Shown here piece after piece: positions 29,840-38,300 of a DNA stretch of 64,000 nt. Below the pieces are notes generated by a model. The model saw only the letters and a program-made list of their open reading frames with translations, was not told the origin of the DNA and searched no databases. Position 1 is the first letter of the stretch, and the number at the start of each line of letters is the position of its first letter. The stretch lies in NCBI RefSeq assembly GCF_004000985.1, contig NZ_BIMH01000010.1, positions 1-64,000 on the forward strand, read 5' to 3'. This stretch comes from Paenibacillus validus NBRC 15382 (GTDB lineage Bacteria; Bacillota; Bacilli; Paenibacillales; NBRC-103111). The translations under genes were made by a program, and so were the position numbers.

Positions 29840-31375
29840 TTGAGCAATCGTATACAAAAAGCAGTTTTCGTATGGACGATGTTGTTTGCACTGCTGGCAG
29901 CCGTTCAGACACCTGCGGTCTATGCGGATGGAAACTTAACGGGCGGGGAGAGTCCCGGTGGAGGCGTTCCTGTCGTTAACTCGAATCCACACGGAATTGC
30001 AGACGGTACGTACAGCATGGCTTACAAATTTCTTAAGTTTAACACGACCGATACTTCGGTGATGCAGGATTATGTCATTACACCGGGAAGGCTGACGGTC
30101 CAGAATGGAACGATGTTCGTCGAGATCACGTTAAAGCAAAGCAAGGAAACCACCGATTTTAAAATTGACACCGGCGAAGGCTTGTACTCTCCGGAAGTGA
30201 CCCAAACGGATGAGCAGAAGAATACGCGAACCGTGAAGTTCGAGGTCAAAGACCTGACCGAGAAATTAAAAGGGTGGGTCAAGGTTTACTGGCAGGTAAG
30301 TCCAACTTTCCTGTACGATCACGAATATGATATCCACCTGACGTTCGACAAATCTACGATCAAGGCGATCGCGAGCGGGGCAAATCCGGCACAAGATCAT
30401 GCGGAAAAGCCGTTGTCGGAACAATACACGGCAGGGGAATATGCCATCGAGTATGCGCTGAATCTGCGGGGTTCGAAGGAAGCATCGGTAACGAACGACG
30501 TTGTGAAGCACCCGGCCAAGTTCGTGGTGAAGGAAGGAAAGAGCTATCTGGCGGTCACGGTGTCCAACAAGGAAGTGACGGGACTAAAGATCGAGAAGGA
30601 CGGCGTCTTGACCGATGCGGAAGTCGTCTCGACGAACGGGCAGCGGAATGAAAGAACGCTGCGGTTCGAAGTGAAGGACACCAAGACGAAAATATTCGCC
30701 CAATTCATTCTTGCGGTGCCAGGCCAAGACAAGGAAGAGAGCAACGTAGAATTTGTACTGGATGGAAGCAGCGTGAAGCCGTATGTAGAGCAGCCGGCCG
30801 ACGATGGGTTAACCGAGACGGGTAAACAACCGGACACAGGCAGCATTGCCGATCTTGAAGATCACTGGGCCAAGGCATCCATCGAACGAGCCGCAGGTTT
30901 AGACATTGTGAACGGCTATGAAGACGGGACATTCCGTCCGAATGCTGACATTAACCGTGCAGAGTTTACGACGCTGCTGAGCAGGACGTTGAAGCTGGGG
31001 CCAAGCACGAAGGCGTTGAGCTTCACCGATCTGGCGGACATTCCGGAGTGGGTGAAACCGCATCTGGCCCCTGTGGTGGAAAACGGAATTATCGGAGGAT
31101 ATGAGGACGGTTCGTTCCGTGCCGAGCGCAAGATCAGCCGTGCGGAATTGGCGGTCATCATCGTACGCGCGTTGAAGCTGGACGTAGAGGCGAACGCGCA
31201 GGCAACCTTCGCGGATGCGGACCGCATACCGCAGTGGGCGCAAGCGGAAGTGGCGGCAGCGCACAAGCTGGGTATCATAAGCGGGCGGGATAACAACCTG
31301 TTTGCCCCTGATGAAAGCGCGACGCGTGCTGAAGCGGTCACCCTGATCCTCGCATTGAACCATGATGTAAAATAA
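29840..31375 (+). CDS. SLH-anchored surface protein with two NEAT domains
   Basis: Encodes 511 aa from a TTG start with GGAGGGAGAG upstream. Signal peptide ends ~AVYA (29). NEAT1 (50-173) has Y159-x3-Y163 in LYDHEYDIHLTFD and Y78 in SVMQDYV, so it should bind haem. NEAT2 (198-314) lacks all three equivalents (V222, D297, S301). Three SLH modules (338-385, 395-447, 457-508; core NGYEDGTFRPNADINRAEF) would bind pyruvylated wall polymer, so no sortase is needed. The last 460 residues are duplicated in the 1415-aa protein at 35322. Likely role: outer haem or haemoprotein receptor handing haem to IsdC. Confidence 0.9.
   Translation: MSNRIQKAVFVWTMLFALLAAVQTPAVYADGNLTGGESPGGGVPVVNSNPHGIADGTYSMAYKFLKFNTTDTSVMQDYVITPGRLTVQNGTMFVEITLKQSKETTDFKIDTGEGLYSPEVTQTDEQKNTRTVKFEVKDLTEKLKGWVKVYWQVSPTFLYDHEYDIHLTFDKSTIKAIASGANPAQDHAEKPLSEQYTAGEYAIEYALNLRGSKEASVTNDVVKHPAKFVVKEGKSYLAVTVSNKEVTGLKIEKDGVLTDAEVVSTNGQRNERTLRFEVKDTKTKIFAQFILAVPGQDKEESNVEFVLDGSSVKPYVEQPADDGLTETGKQPDTGSIADLEDHWAKASIERAAGLDIVNGYEDGTFRPNADINRAEFTTLLSRTLKLGPSTKALSFTDLADIPEWVKPHLAPVVENGIIGGYEDGSFRAERKISRAELAVIIVRALKLDVEANAQATFADADRIPQWAQAEVAAAHKLGIISGRDNNLFAPDESATRAEAVTLILALNHDVK
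29993..31375 (+). repeat. Copy 1 of a ~1.38-kb coding duplication (NEAT-NEAT-SLH)
   Basis: This 1383-bp stretch matches 38184-39569 (1386 bp) codon for codon with one indel in the linker before the SLH modules. Long DNA stretches are identical, for example around 30590-30720 and 38780-38910. It is a direct repeat about 8.2 kb apart, a substrate for gene conversion or deletion. Confidence 0.9.
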
Positions 31376-31402
31376 TAAGCTTGGACTAACATGGCTGCAG
31401 AC

Positions 31403-31440
31403 CTTGGAGGATACCGGCACCCGGTGTCTTCGGGTATTTC
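31403..31440 (+). terminator. Internal terminator between the NEAT-SLH gene and isdE
   Basis: AGGATACCGG pairs with CCGGTGTCTT (one G-T wobble pair), followed by a T-rich run. It would let surface proteins be made in excess over the ABC importer. Confidence 0.65.
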
Positions 31441-31493
31441 TAAGCCGTTATGTGTAGAGGGCAAATTGGATTGAAAGGAGCGATAAGCATAAA

Positions 31494-32396
31494 ATGCGCA
31501 TGAAATCATGGATGGGCGCTTCACTCGTATCATTGGCCGTCCTCGTAACCGGCTGCTCCGGCAACGTGGCAACAGGCGCATTGTCAACTGGGGAACCACC
31601 GGCAGCGGAGCCCGCGCCAGCGGAGAACTACAGAGTCGTATCGACGACAGTAGCAGCGACTCAATTCACAGATGCCCTGGAACTCGATCTGGTGGGCATT
31701 CCGACCAGCTCCAAGGTGTTGCCTAAACGCTATGATGGGGTAACGAAGGTTGGTAATCCGATGACACCGAATATGGAAATTGTCAAGTCGCTTGATCCGA
31801 CTGAAGTGCTGTCCGTTACGACCTTGGAATACGATTTGGCCCCGGTATTTAAGAATGCGGGCATCACGGCAAAATTTCTCGATTTCACCAGTCTGGACAC
31901 GATGAGCCAAGCCATTCTTGATATGGGAACCAGATATGGTCGGGAAAATCAGGCAAGGGCTATTGTGGATGGATATAAGGCCAAGGTGGAGCAGATCAAG
32001 AAGCAGGTCGAGGGCAAGCCTCAGCCAACGGTGCTGATCCTGCTCGGCGTGCCCGGAAGCTATTTGGTCGCTACCGAAAATTCCTATATCGGAGATTTGG
32101 TAAGGCTTGCGGGGGGCAAGAACATCGTGCAGGGGGAAAGCGTTGAATATCTGGCTTCCAATACGGAATATTTACAGAAGTCCAATCCCGACGTCATTTT
32201 GCGCGCAGCCCACGGCATGCCTGAGGAAGTCGTAAAGATGTTTGAGAAGGAATTCAAGAAGAATGACATATGGAAGCATTTCTCCGCTGTGCAAAATAAT
32301 CGGGTGTATGACCTGCCGGAGGAGCTTTTTCCGACCACGGGCAATTTTGCTGTGAGCGAAGCGCTGGAAGCGACGGTGAAAATGCTGTATCCCTAA
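31494..32396 (+). CDS. isdE: Haem ABC transporter substrate-binding lipoprotein (IsdE-like)
   Basis: Encodes 300 aa. The ATG at 31494 is 13 bases from AAAGGAG, and ATG 31500 is an alternative. The lipobox is VTGC with C21 lipidated. Class III (helix-backbone) binding-protein fold. Residues equivalent to the S. aureus IsdE haem ligands are present: M90 in VGNPMTPNME and H240 in ILRAAHGMP. This favours haem over siderophores. Followed by permease and ATPase genes. Confidence 0.9.
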   Translation: MRMKSWMGASLVSLAVLVTGCSGNVATGALSTGEPPAAEPAPAENYRVVSTTVAATQFTDALELDLVGIPTSSKVLPKRYDGVTKVGNPMTPNMEIVKSLDPTEVLSVTTLEYDLAPVFKNAGITAKFLDFTSLDTMSQAILDMGTRYGRENQARAIVDGYKAKVEQIKKQVEGKPQPTVLILLGVPGSYLVATENSYIGDLVRLAGGKNIVQGESVEYLASNTEYLQKSNPDVILRAAHGMPEEVVKMFEKEFKKNDIWKHFSAVQNNRVYDLPEELFPTTGNFAVSEALEATVKMLYP

Positions 32397-32481
32397 AAGC
32401 CGTAAAAACCCGCATGAACGCACATGAATTCATGTGCAGAACCGTATGACGATAACCTACACCTAACAAAGGATGCTTGGG

Positions 32482-33465
32482 ATGAACAAAAAGGTATGGA
32501 GCATATGGGGGGTCATTGTCCTCCTGATCGCGGTCACTGTCTACTCCGCCAGCACGGGCAGTATTAAAGTCGGGGGACTTGAGCTGATCCAAGGATTATT
32601 TACAGGAACGAACAAACAGGTAGAGGTCATCCGGGATTTGAGACTTCCACGTATTATCGTTGCGCTGTTCGTAGGGGCGGCTCTTGCCGTTTCCGGGGTG
32701 CTGCTGCAAGCTGTGATGCGCAGCTCGCTGGCGGACGCAGGGGTCATCGGGATCTCGTCAGGAGCCGGCTTTGTCTCGGTTCTGACCGTGTCGATCTTCC
32801 CGAACCTGTTTTTCTGGATGCCTTTGTTCGCGTGCCTGGGGGGAGCTTTGGCTTGTTTCTTGGTCTATTCGTTTTCATGGAAATCGGGTCTGATTCCGAT
32901 CCGGATTATTCTGGTCGGGATTGCCATTAATGCAACCTTCAGCGGATTGGGACAATCCTTTAATTATCGTGGCAGCTACGCGGTCACGAGCATCAATCAG
33001 GCGGTCACCTCCATCCTCACGATGAAGAACTGGGGTGATGTGCATATTATGCTGGTTTATGGAACCATCGGGCTTCTGCTCGCCTGGCTGGTCAGTCCGT
33101 GGTGCAATTTGCTTGCCCTGCAGGACAAATCGGCTAAGAATGTCGGGCTTCACGTATCCCGGGCACGGCTGTGGATTTCGGCGATTGCCGTGCTGCTGGC
33201 AGCAGTGGCCACAGCCATTGGCGGGCTTATTGCCTTCGTCGGACTGCTTGTCCCTCATATTGCACGTCTGCTGGTCGGATCGGATCATAAGGTGTTGATT
33301 CCGTTCTCCGCCCTGGCGGGGGCTTTATTGATTCTGACTGCGGACACGCTGGGCAGAACCGTGCTCGCTCCGGCGGAAATTCCGGCCTCCATCATTATGA
33401 CCGTTATCGGGGGGCCCTTCTTAATATTTTTGCTCAGGAAGAGTGATCGCGTCTATGGACATTAA
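32482..33465 (+). CDS. isdF: Haem ABC transporter permease (FecCD family, IsdF-like)
   Basis: Encodes 327 aa from ATG 32482, eight bases after AAAGGA. FecCD/BtuC-type permease with about nine helices. Signatures: RDLRLPRIIVALFVGAALAVSG, GVIGISSGAGF, and the ATPase-coupling region GGLIAFVGLLVPHIARLLVGSDH. Transports haem delivered by IsdE. Overlaps the ATPase gene by 11 bp. Confidence 0.92.
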   Translation: MNKKVWSIWGVIVLLIAVTVYSASTGSIKVGGLELIQGLFTGTNKQVEVIRDLRLPRIIVALFVGAALAVSGVLLQAVMRSSLADAGVIGISSGAGFVSVLTVSIFPNLFFWMPLFACLGGALACFLVYSFSWKSGLIPIRIILVGIAINATFSGLGQSFNYRGSYAVTSINQAVTSILTMKNWGDVHIMLVYGTIGLLLAWLVSPWCNLLALQDKSAKNVGLHVSRARLWISAIAVLLAAVATAIGGLIAFVGLLVPHIARLLVGSDHKVLIPFSALAGALLILTADTLGRTVLAPAEIPASIIMTVIGGPFLIFLLRKSDRVYGH

Positions 33466-34225
33466 GCAGCTGAGCTTCTCGTACGATAAAAAGAAAGACC
33501 AGCTCATGGGGATCAACTGTCAGTTTCAGCATGGCAAAATTACAACGATCATCGGTCCGAACGGCTGCGGGAAATCGACCTTGCTCGGGGTCATGTCACA
33601 GAATTACATGCCGCACAGCGGAGAGGTTATTCTGGACGGCAAGGCTATCGCCAGCTACAAGCCCCGGGAGCTCGCTCAGAAGCTTGCTGTCGTTCACCAA
33701 CAGAATGAGGCTCCGCTGGATTTAACGGTTGAGAAGCTGACGAGCTTCGGAAGAATGGCATACAAAGGGCTGTTCTCCGGACATGGGGAAGAGGATGAGA
33801 AGGCCGTCGACTGGGCCTTAAGCTGCACCAATTTGCTGGAGAAGCGGGGAGTGACGCTGGACCAGCTTTCCGGCGGGGAGAAGCAGCGGGTGTGGATTGC
33901 GATGGCGCTCGCCCAGCAGACGCAAATTTTGTTTCTGGACGAACCGACTACATTTCTGGACATCTACTATCAGATTGAGGTGCTGGAGCTTGTCAAGAGC
34001 TTGAACGTGTCCCATGGATTGACCATTATTATGGTGCTGCATGATATCAATCAGGCGATTCGTTACAGTGACGAAATTGTCGTGATGAAGCATGGTCGCG
34101 TGGAGCTTCAGGGAGCGCCTCAGGAGATCATTACGGCGCAGACGATTCAATCTGTCTATGGGGTGCAGTCTATCATCCGGCAGGATGAGGAGGCCGGGAT
34201 GATTGTTTTGCCTGTGGGGATCTGA
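33455..34225 (+). CDS. Haem ABC transporter ATP-binding protein
   Basis: Encodes 256 aa. The ATG at 33455 (MDIKQLSFSYDKK) is preferred to the GTG at 33443; AGGAAGAG lies 11 bases upstream. Complete FepC-type ATPase: Walker A GPNGCGKST, Q-loop VVHQQNEAP, signature LSGGEKQRVWIAMALAQ, Walker B LFLDEPT, and switch His in VLHDINQA. Completes a three-gene importer; the S. aureus isd locus uses a remote ATPase instead. Confidence 0.93.
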   Translation: MDIKQLSFSYDKKKDQLMGINCQFQHGKITTIIGPNGCGKSTLLGVMSQNYMPHSGEVILDGKAIASYKPRELAQKLAVVHQQNEAPLDLTVEKLTSFGRMAYKGLFSGHGEEDEKAVDWALSCTNLLEKRGVTLDQLSGGEKQRVWIAMALAQQTQILFLDEPTTFLDIYYQIEVLELVKSLNVSHGLTIIMVLHDINQAIRYSDEIVVMKHGRVELQGAPQEIITAQTIQSVYGVQSIIRQDEEAGMIVLPVGI

Positions 34226-34590
34226 TTGTAATGTTCGTGTATAACAAACGATGAATAGTTCCATTAGGCATAAAGACATGTCTCTATGTCTAGTTCATCT
34301 ATGCCCTCAAAGAACGGCCCCCTGTTCATCCATTTGAGCGTTCAGGGGGAGAGAGTCTGCATCTGCTAAGGCTTGCATTCTGTTTTTGCGTCCCTCGGAA
34401 GCAAAATAAATTAGGGGTTTTTCGTGTAAATTTAAAGAAAAAATAGCAGGAAAAATAGATATTGACAAAATTTAGAACGCAAATATAAGATAGGGGTGTC
34501 GAAAGATGGTGCACACGTCATCGATGTTCTGAAGAGAAGGGGTACTTGTTTATAGGCCTAAATCATGTACCTCAGCCGCAGAAGTTTTTT
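34226..34590. other. Intergenic region between the importer ATPase and the second Fur promoter
   Basis: No gene supported. It holds an AGACAT/ATGTCT inverted repeat near 34270, a CCCCCTG/CAGGGGG hairpin (34318-34350), and a promoter-like TTGACA-N16-TATAAG at 34462-34489. The stretch 34380-34500 is clearly AT-rich compared with the chromosome around it. Confidence 0.5.
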
Positions 34591-34623
34591 TTTACATCCA
34601 GACTGATAATGATTATCATTATC
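34591..34623 (+). promoter_or_regulatory. Promoter fully overlapped by a consensus Fur box
   Basis: TTTACA (34591-34596), 17-bp spacer, TATCAT (34614-34619). The Fur box GATAATGATTATCATTATC (34605-34623) covers the -10 and matches the consensus at all but the central base. It drives the 130-aa secreted protein and possibly the downstream surface protein. Confidence 0.9.
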
Positions 34624-34791
34624 TACAAAATCTGCTTTTTCTGTGGCATTCAAACACGCAGGAAAGGAGGGCGGGAAGTCCGGTTCATTGTTTTGCAGCT
34701 TCGAGGGTCGCCCGTGTTTAATTAGTTTCTGCTTGTTCAACGCGTTCATGTCCTAAGCACAAAACCAAAAAAACCAAGGAGTGTGTTAATA

Positions 34792-35184
34792 ATGAGAATG
34801 TCCATGAAAAAGACTTTTTCGATGATGCTGATGCTTTTCGTATTCGCGCTTGCTCTGGCCGTACCGGCTTTCGCGGCCGCTTCTAACTATGAATTTTTGG
34901 ATGCTGCCGGCAATCCTTCTCCACATGCAAGCTCCTTCACTAATGATGCGGTTGTTTCGGGAAGCACAGTTACGGTCCATTATGACACGGATTATATTTA
35001 CGGGTTGAAAGTCTATAATTCTGCAACAGATGCATACGACACCATTACAGGCACAGTGTCGGGCGACTTCATTTATTTTACGTTTGACGTTGCTGACTTT
35101 GAAGAAAATCTGCCGGTTCAGCTTGGAGTGAATGCGGGTCCTCATAGCGGATATATGAATTTGCAAATTAAATGGAATCTTTAA
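34792..35184 (+). CDS. Small secreted Fur-controlled protein resembling part of a NEAT domain
   Basis: Encodes 130 aa. The ATG at 34792 has AAGGAG ten bases upstream; the GTG at 34783 overlaps that site. Signal peptide to ~PAFAA. The mature ~103 residues align by eye with the C-terminal part of the NEAT domains nearby: IYGLKVYNSATDAYDTI against TGLKIEKDGVLTDAEVV, and IYFTFDVADFEENLPVQLGV against LQFEVKDTKTKIFAQFIL. The YxxxY position reads PHSGY, so the second Tyr is kept and the axial-ligand Tyr is replaced. There is no anchor, so it should be released. I do not recognise a named family. Could be a divergent haemophore or haem-chaperone. Confidence 0.7.
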   Translation: MRMSMKKTFSMMLMLFVFALALAVPAFAAASNYEFLDAAGNPSPHASSFTNDAVVSGSTVTVHYDTDYIYGLKVYNSATDAYDTITGTVSGDFIYFTFDVADFEENLPVQLGVNAGPHSGYMNLQIKWNL

Positions 35185-35197
35185 TTTACAGATAAGT

Positions 35198-35240
35198 AGT
35201 GAAGAATGGCTCAGCACCAGGGGCCATTCTTCACTTGCAA
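35198..35240 (+). terminator. Terminator after the small secreted protein
   Basis: AGTGAAGAATGGC pairs with GCCATTCTTCACT around a 12-base loop. No long T tract follows, so partial read-through into the next gene is plausible. Confidence 0.65.
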
Positions 35241-35321
35241 TAAAGACATTTACTGTTTTTACAAGGTTGAATAACCATTTTTGTATCGATAAATGGAATC
35301 TGTTTGAGGAGAGACGATCAA

Positions 35322-38300
35322 TTGACTAAGCAAATTCAGAAAACAATGGCAATTTGGCTTGCCTTCGTATTATTGCTGTCTGCCCTGCAAATCGGGTCGG
35401 TATCGGCGGCGGAAACATCCTCTATCGTGCCTGATGGGGAATATGCGATCGGATACCGGTATGTTAAGGATACAAACCATTCGGAAGTATCGGCTGCCAA
35501 CGCCTATATGCTGCCGAATACAGGAAAGCTGATTATACAGAATGGTCATGCGAAATTCGAGAATCAGATTACGAAGGAAAACTACGCTACATTCGCCTAT
35601 TTCGGCTCGCGTATGGCAGGCAGAGACAAGGCGGTCATTCATGAAGAGGTAGGAAAAGCACCGGTCGTTACTGGAATTGAAGGCTATAAGCCGGTTGTGA
35701 CCCGATTGACGGAAGACGGCAGGAATGTCATCGTGCAAATGGAAATCGAGGATATCAGTAAGATCCAGGATCTTTTACTTCATGTTGATGATAAAGATAA
35801 TATTTTCAAATTACCTGTACCTTATAACTATTGGTATCATGTCGGATTGGAACTGGATATAAGCCAAATCGTCATTCCCGATCCCGGTAATGGCGAGGGC
35901 GGGAGCGGGGACCCTGGTAATGGCGGGGATAACGGTAATGAACCGGTTACGCTGGCCATGTTTAACGAACTGGCTACAGTGGCGCGTTCTGTTTATGCCA
36001 GTACCTATGAAGGAACCGGGGACGGATACTACCCGGTCGGCTCGAAAGCGGAGTTCTATCTCAGCATCACCCAATCGGAAACCATTGCAGCTAATGCGGG
36101 CGGAGAACCGACGATCATCAAGGCGGCCTATAATAAACTTAAGGCGGCTCTAGACAAATACAATGCCCTGAAGATTGTTGTGGACAAGGCGCCTTTAATC
36201 CAGTTAATTGAAGAAATAAGAGCTTTTACGCAAACGGCCAAGGATGGCGGGGCAGCTGAGGGAGGGCCGGGCAATCAGGTTGTCTATGCCTTCTCGGAGA
36301 ACGAGTATCCCTACCCCACGGTTCAAGGTTTTGTTAATAGGACCCAAGCTGCATCGAATGTTGTAGCTGATGTCTACGCTTCTCCCGAAGACGTATCCAA
36401 ACAATATAATAATTTGTATAATGGCGATTCCCTCACACCTGGATTTAAAGATATACAAAAGCGGAAGTTTGTGGCGTCTGCCGTTAACATCCTGATTCTG
36501 GATTCGGATACGGATACTGCTACGGAATCGGTTTATGCGAATGAATTCAAGCATACAGCCACTATCCTGCAGCAAGCGGAAGATCCGTATTATCAGGCGT
36601 ATGCGAATATTACTTTTGTAAATCCTGCCGGTGAGCTTGATGTGAAAAGACTTTCTCCTAATGCCGCAGGCTCCTATGGAACGTCGTATTCGCTCGCCGC
36701 GTCTGCCGTGAAGAATCAGTCGGATGCGCAGAACAAGGTTTATCAACCCGCTATTCGGTATGCTTCTGCAGATGACTCCAAGTGGCGGGGGTTAACAGGT
36801 TTGAGGTACACGGTGAACGGTGTGACCAAAACCGTTTACATCAGCTTCAATGCGGATCAGCTTGCAGCCTTAAACAATTCCGTTGCCTACGCCAGACAGC
36901 TTCATGAAGGTGCGGTGGAAGGCACGGAGCCGGGACAATATCAAGCCGGAGCCAAAGCGACGCTGTTAGAGGCTATTGAGCTTGCGGCGGTTACCGGAAG
37001 CAAGCTTGCCGCTTCAAGGCCGCAAATCGCCGACGCTTCTGCGAAATTGCAGGCGGCAGTCGATGCGTTCCAAGCATCGGTGATCCCTGCCAACCCTGAT
37101 CCTGGAACAGGAAATCCGAACGAGTATCCGATCGGCTTTACGATTTATAAAAAAGGCACCGATCAAAACTCCGTGATGTATGATTATGTGGATCGGAACA
37201 GCGGCAAGCTGACGTTGGAGAACGGCAAGTACTATGTGTCCTTCACGTTGAAGCAAAGCAAGGAAGTCGTATCGTTCAAAACGAAGCAAAACGGCGTACT
37301 ACAGGAAACAGAGACTGTAAGCACCGATGAGGCAGCCAATACGCGTACAGTCCGCTTTGAAGTTGAAGACTTAACGGCTCGCAAGGATGGATGGGTCAAA
37401 ATTTATTGGCAGATCACCGACTCCTACCTGTATGACCATGAATATGACGTAGAACTGGGCTTCAGCAACTTGCCTGTGCTTCCTGTGAGCAAGACGACGC
37501 TGAACAGCAAAATCGCAGAAGCTGAAGCTAAGTATCAAGCAGCCGCAGAGGGCAGTTCGCCCGGCCAATATGCGGCAGGGGCCAAGGCTGCCCTGCAAAA
37601 GGCAATTGATACGGCTAAAGACGTTTCCTCTAGTACGACAGCGACACAACAAGCTGTGAATGAAGCTGTGAATGCTCTGAAAAAAGCTTTGGTCATCTTT
37701 AACGCTTCCGAGATTCTGGCGGATGCAAGCTACACCTTCAGCTTGCCTGCCATGATTACCGATGCAACGGGAGCGCCAATCAGCAATTATGTTTCCAGCG
37801 GTGCGAAGTTTGAGGTGAGCAGCGGCAAGCAGGTAGCCACTTTCGAATTGAAAGCCGGTGTGAAGCTTAAAAAGATTCAAATGAAAAAAGCAGACGGCAG
37901 TCTGGAAGACGTGGAAAAGGTTGCAGCTGCTGCCAAGCAAGCGGGAGTTGTGACCGTGTTAAGCGCGGACGGCGCTGCATCGGCAATCAGCTTTGAAGTG
38001 AAGGATCGTACGGCTGTGTACGTGCTAAGCCTCGTGGATGCCGATCAGACGGAGCGTGCCTTTGAAATTGCGTTCGCTGAAGTAGCGCTTGTTCCACCTC
38101 CGACAACCAATCCGGAGGGGCCTGGTGGAGGCGGACCTGGCAGTGGAGGACCCGGCGGTGGAGGCACGACACCTAATATTCATGGAATTCCGGATGGCAC
38201 GTACAGCATCGCTTACAGGTTCCTGAAGTATAACACGAACGAAACTTCGGTGATGCAGGACTATGTCATTACACCGGGAAGGCTGACGGTCCAGAATGGA

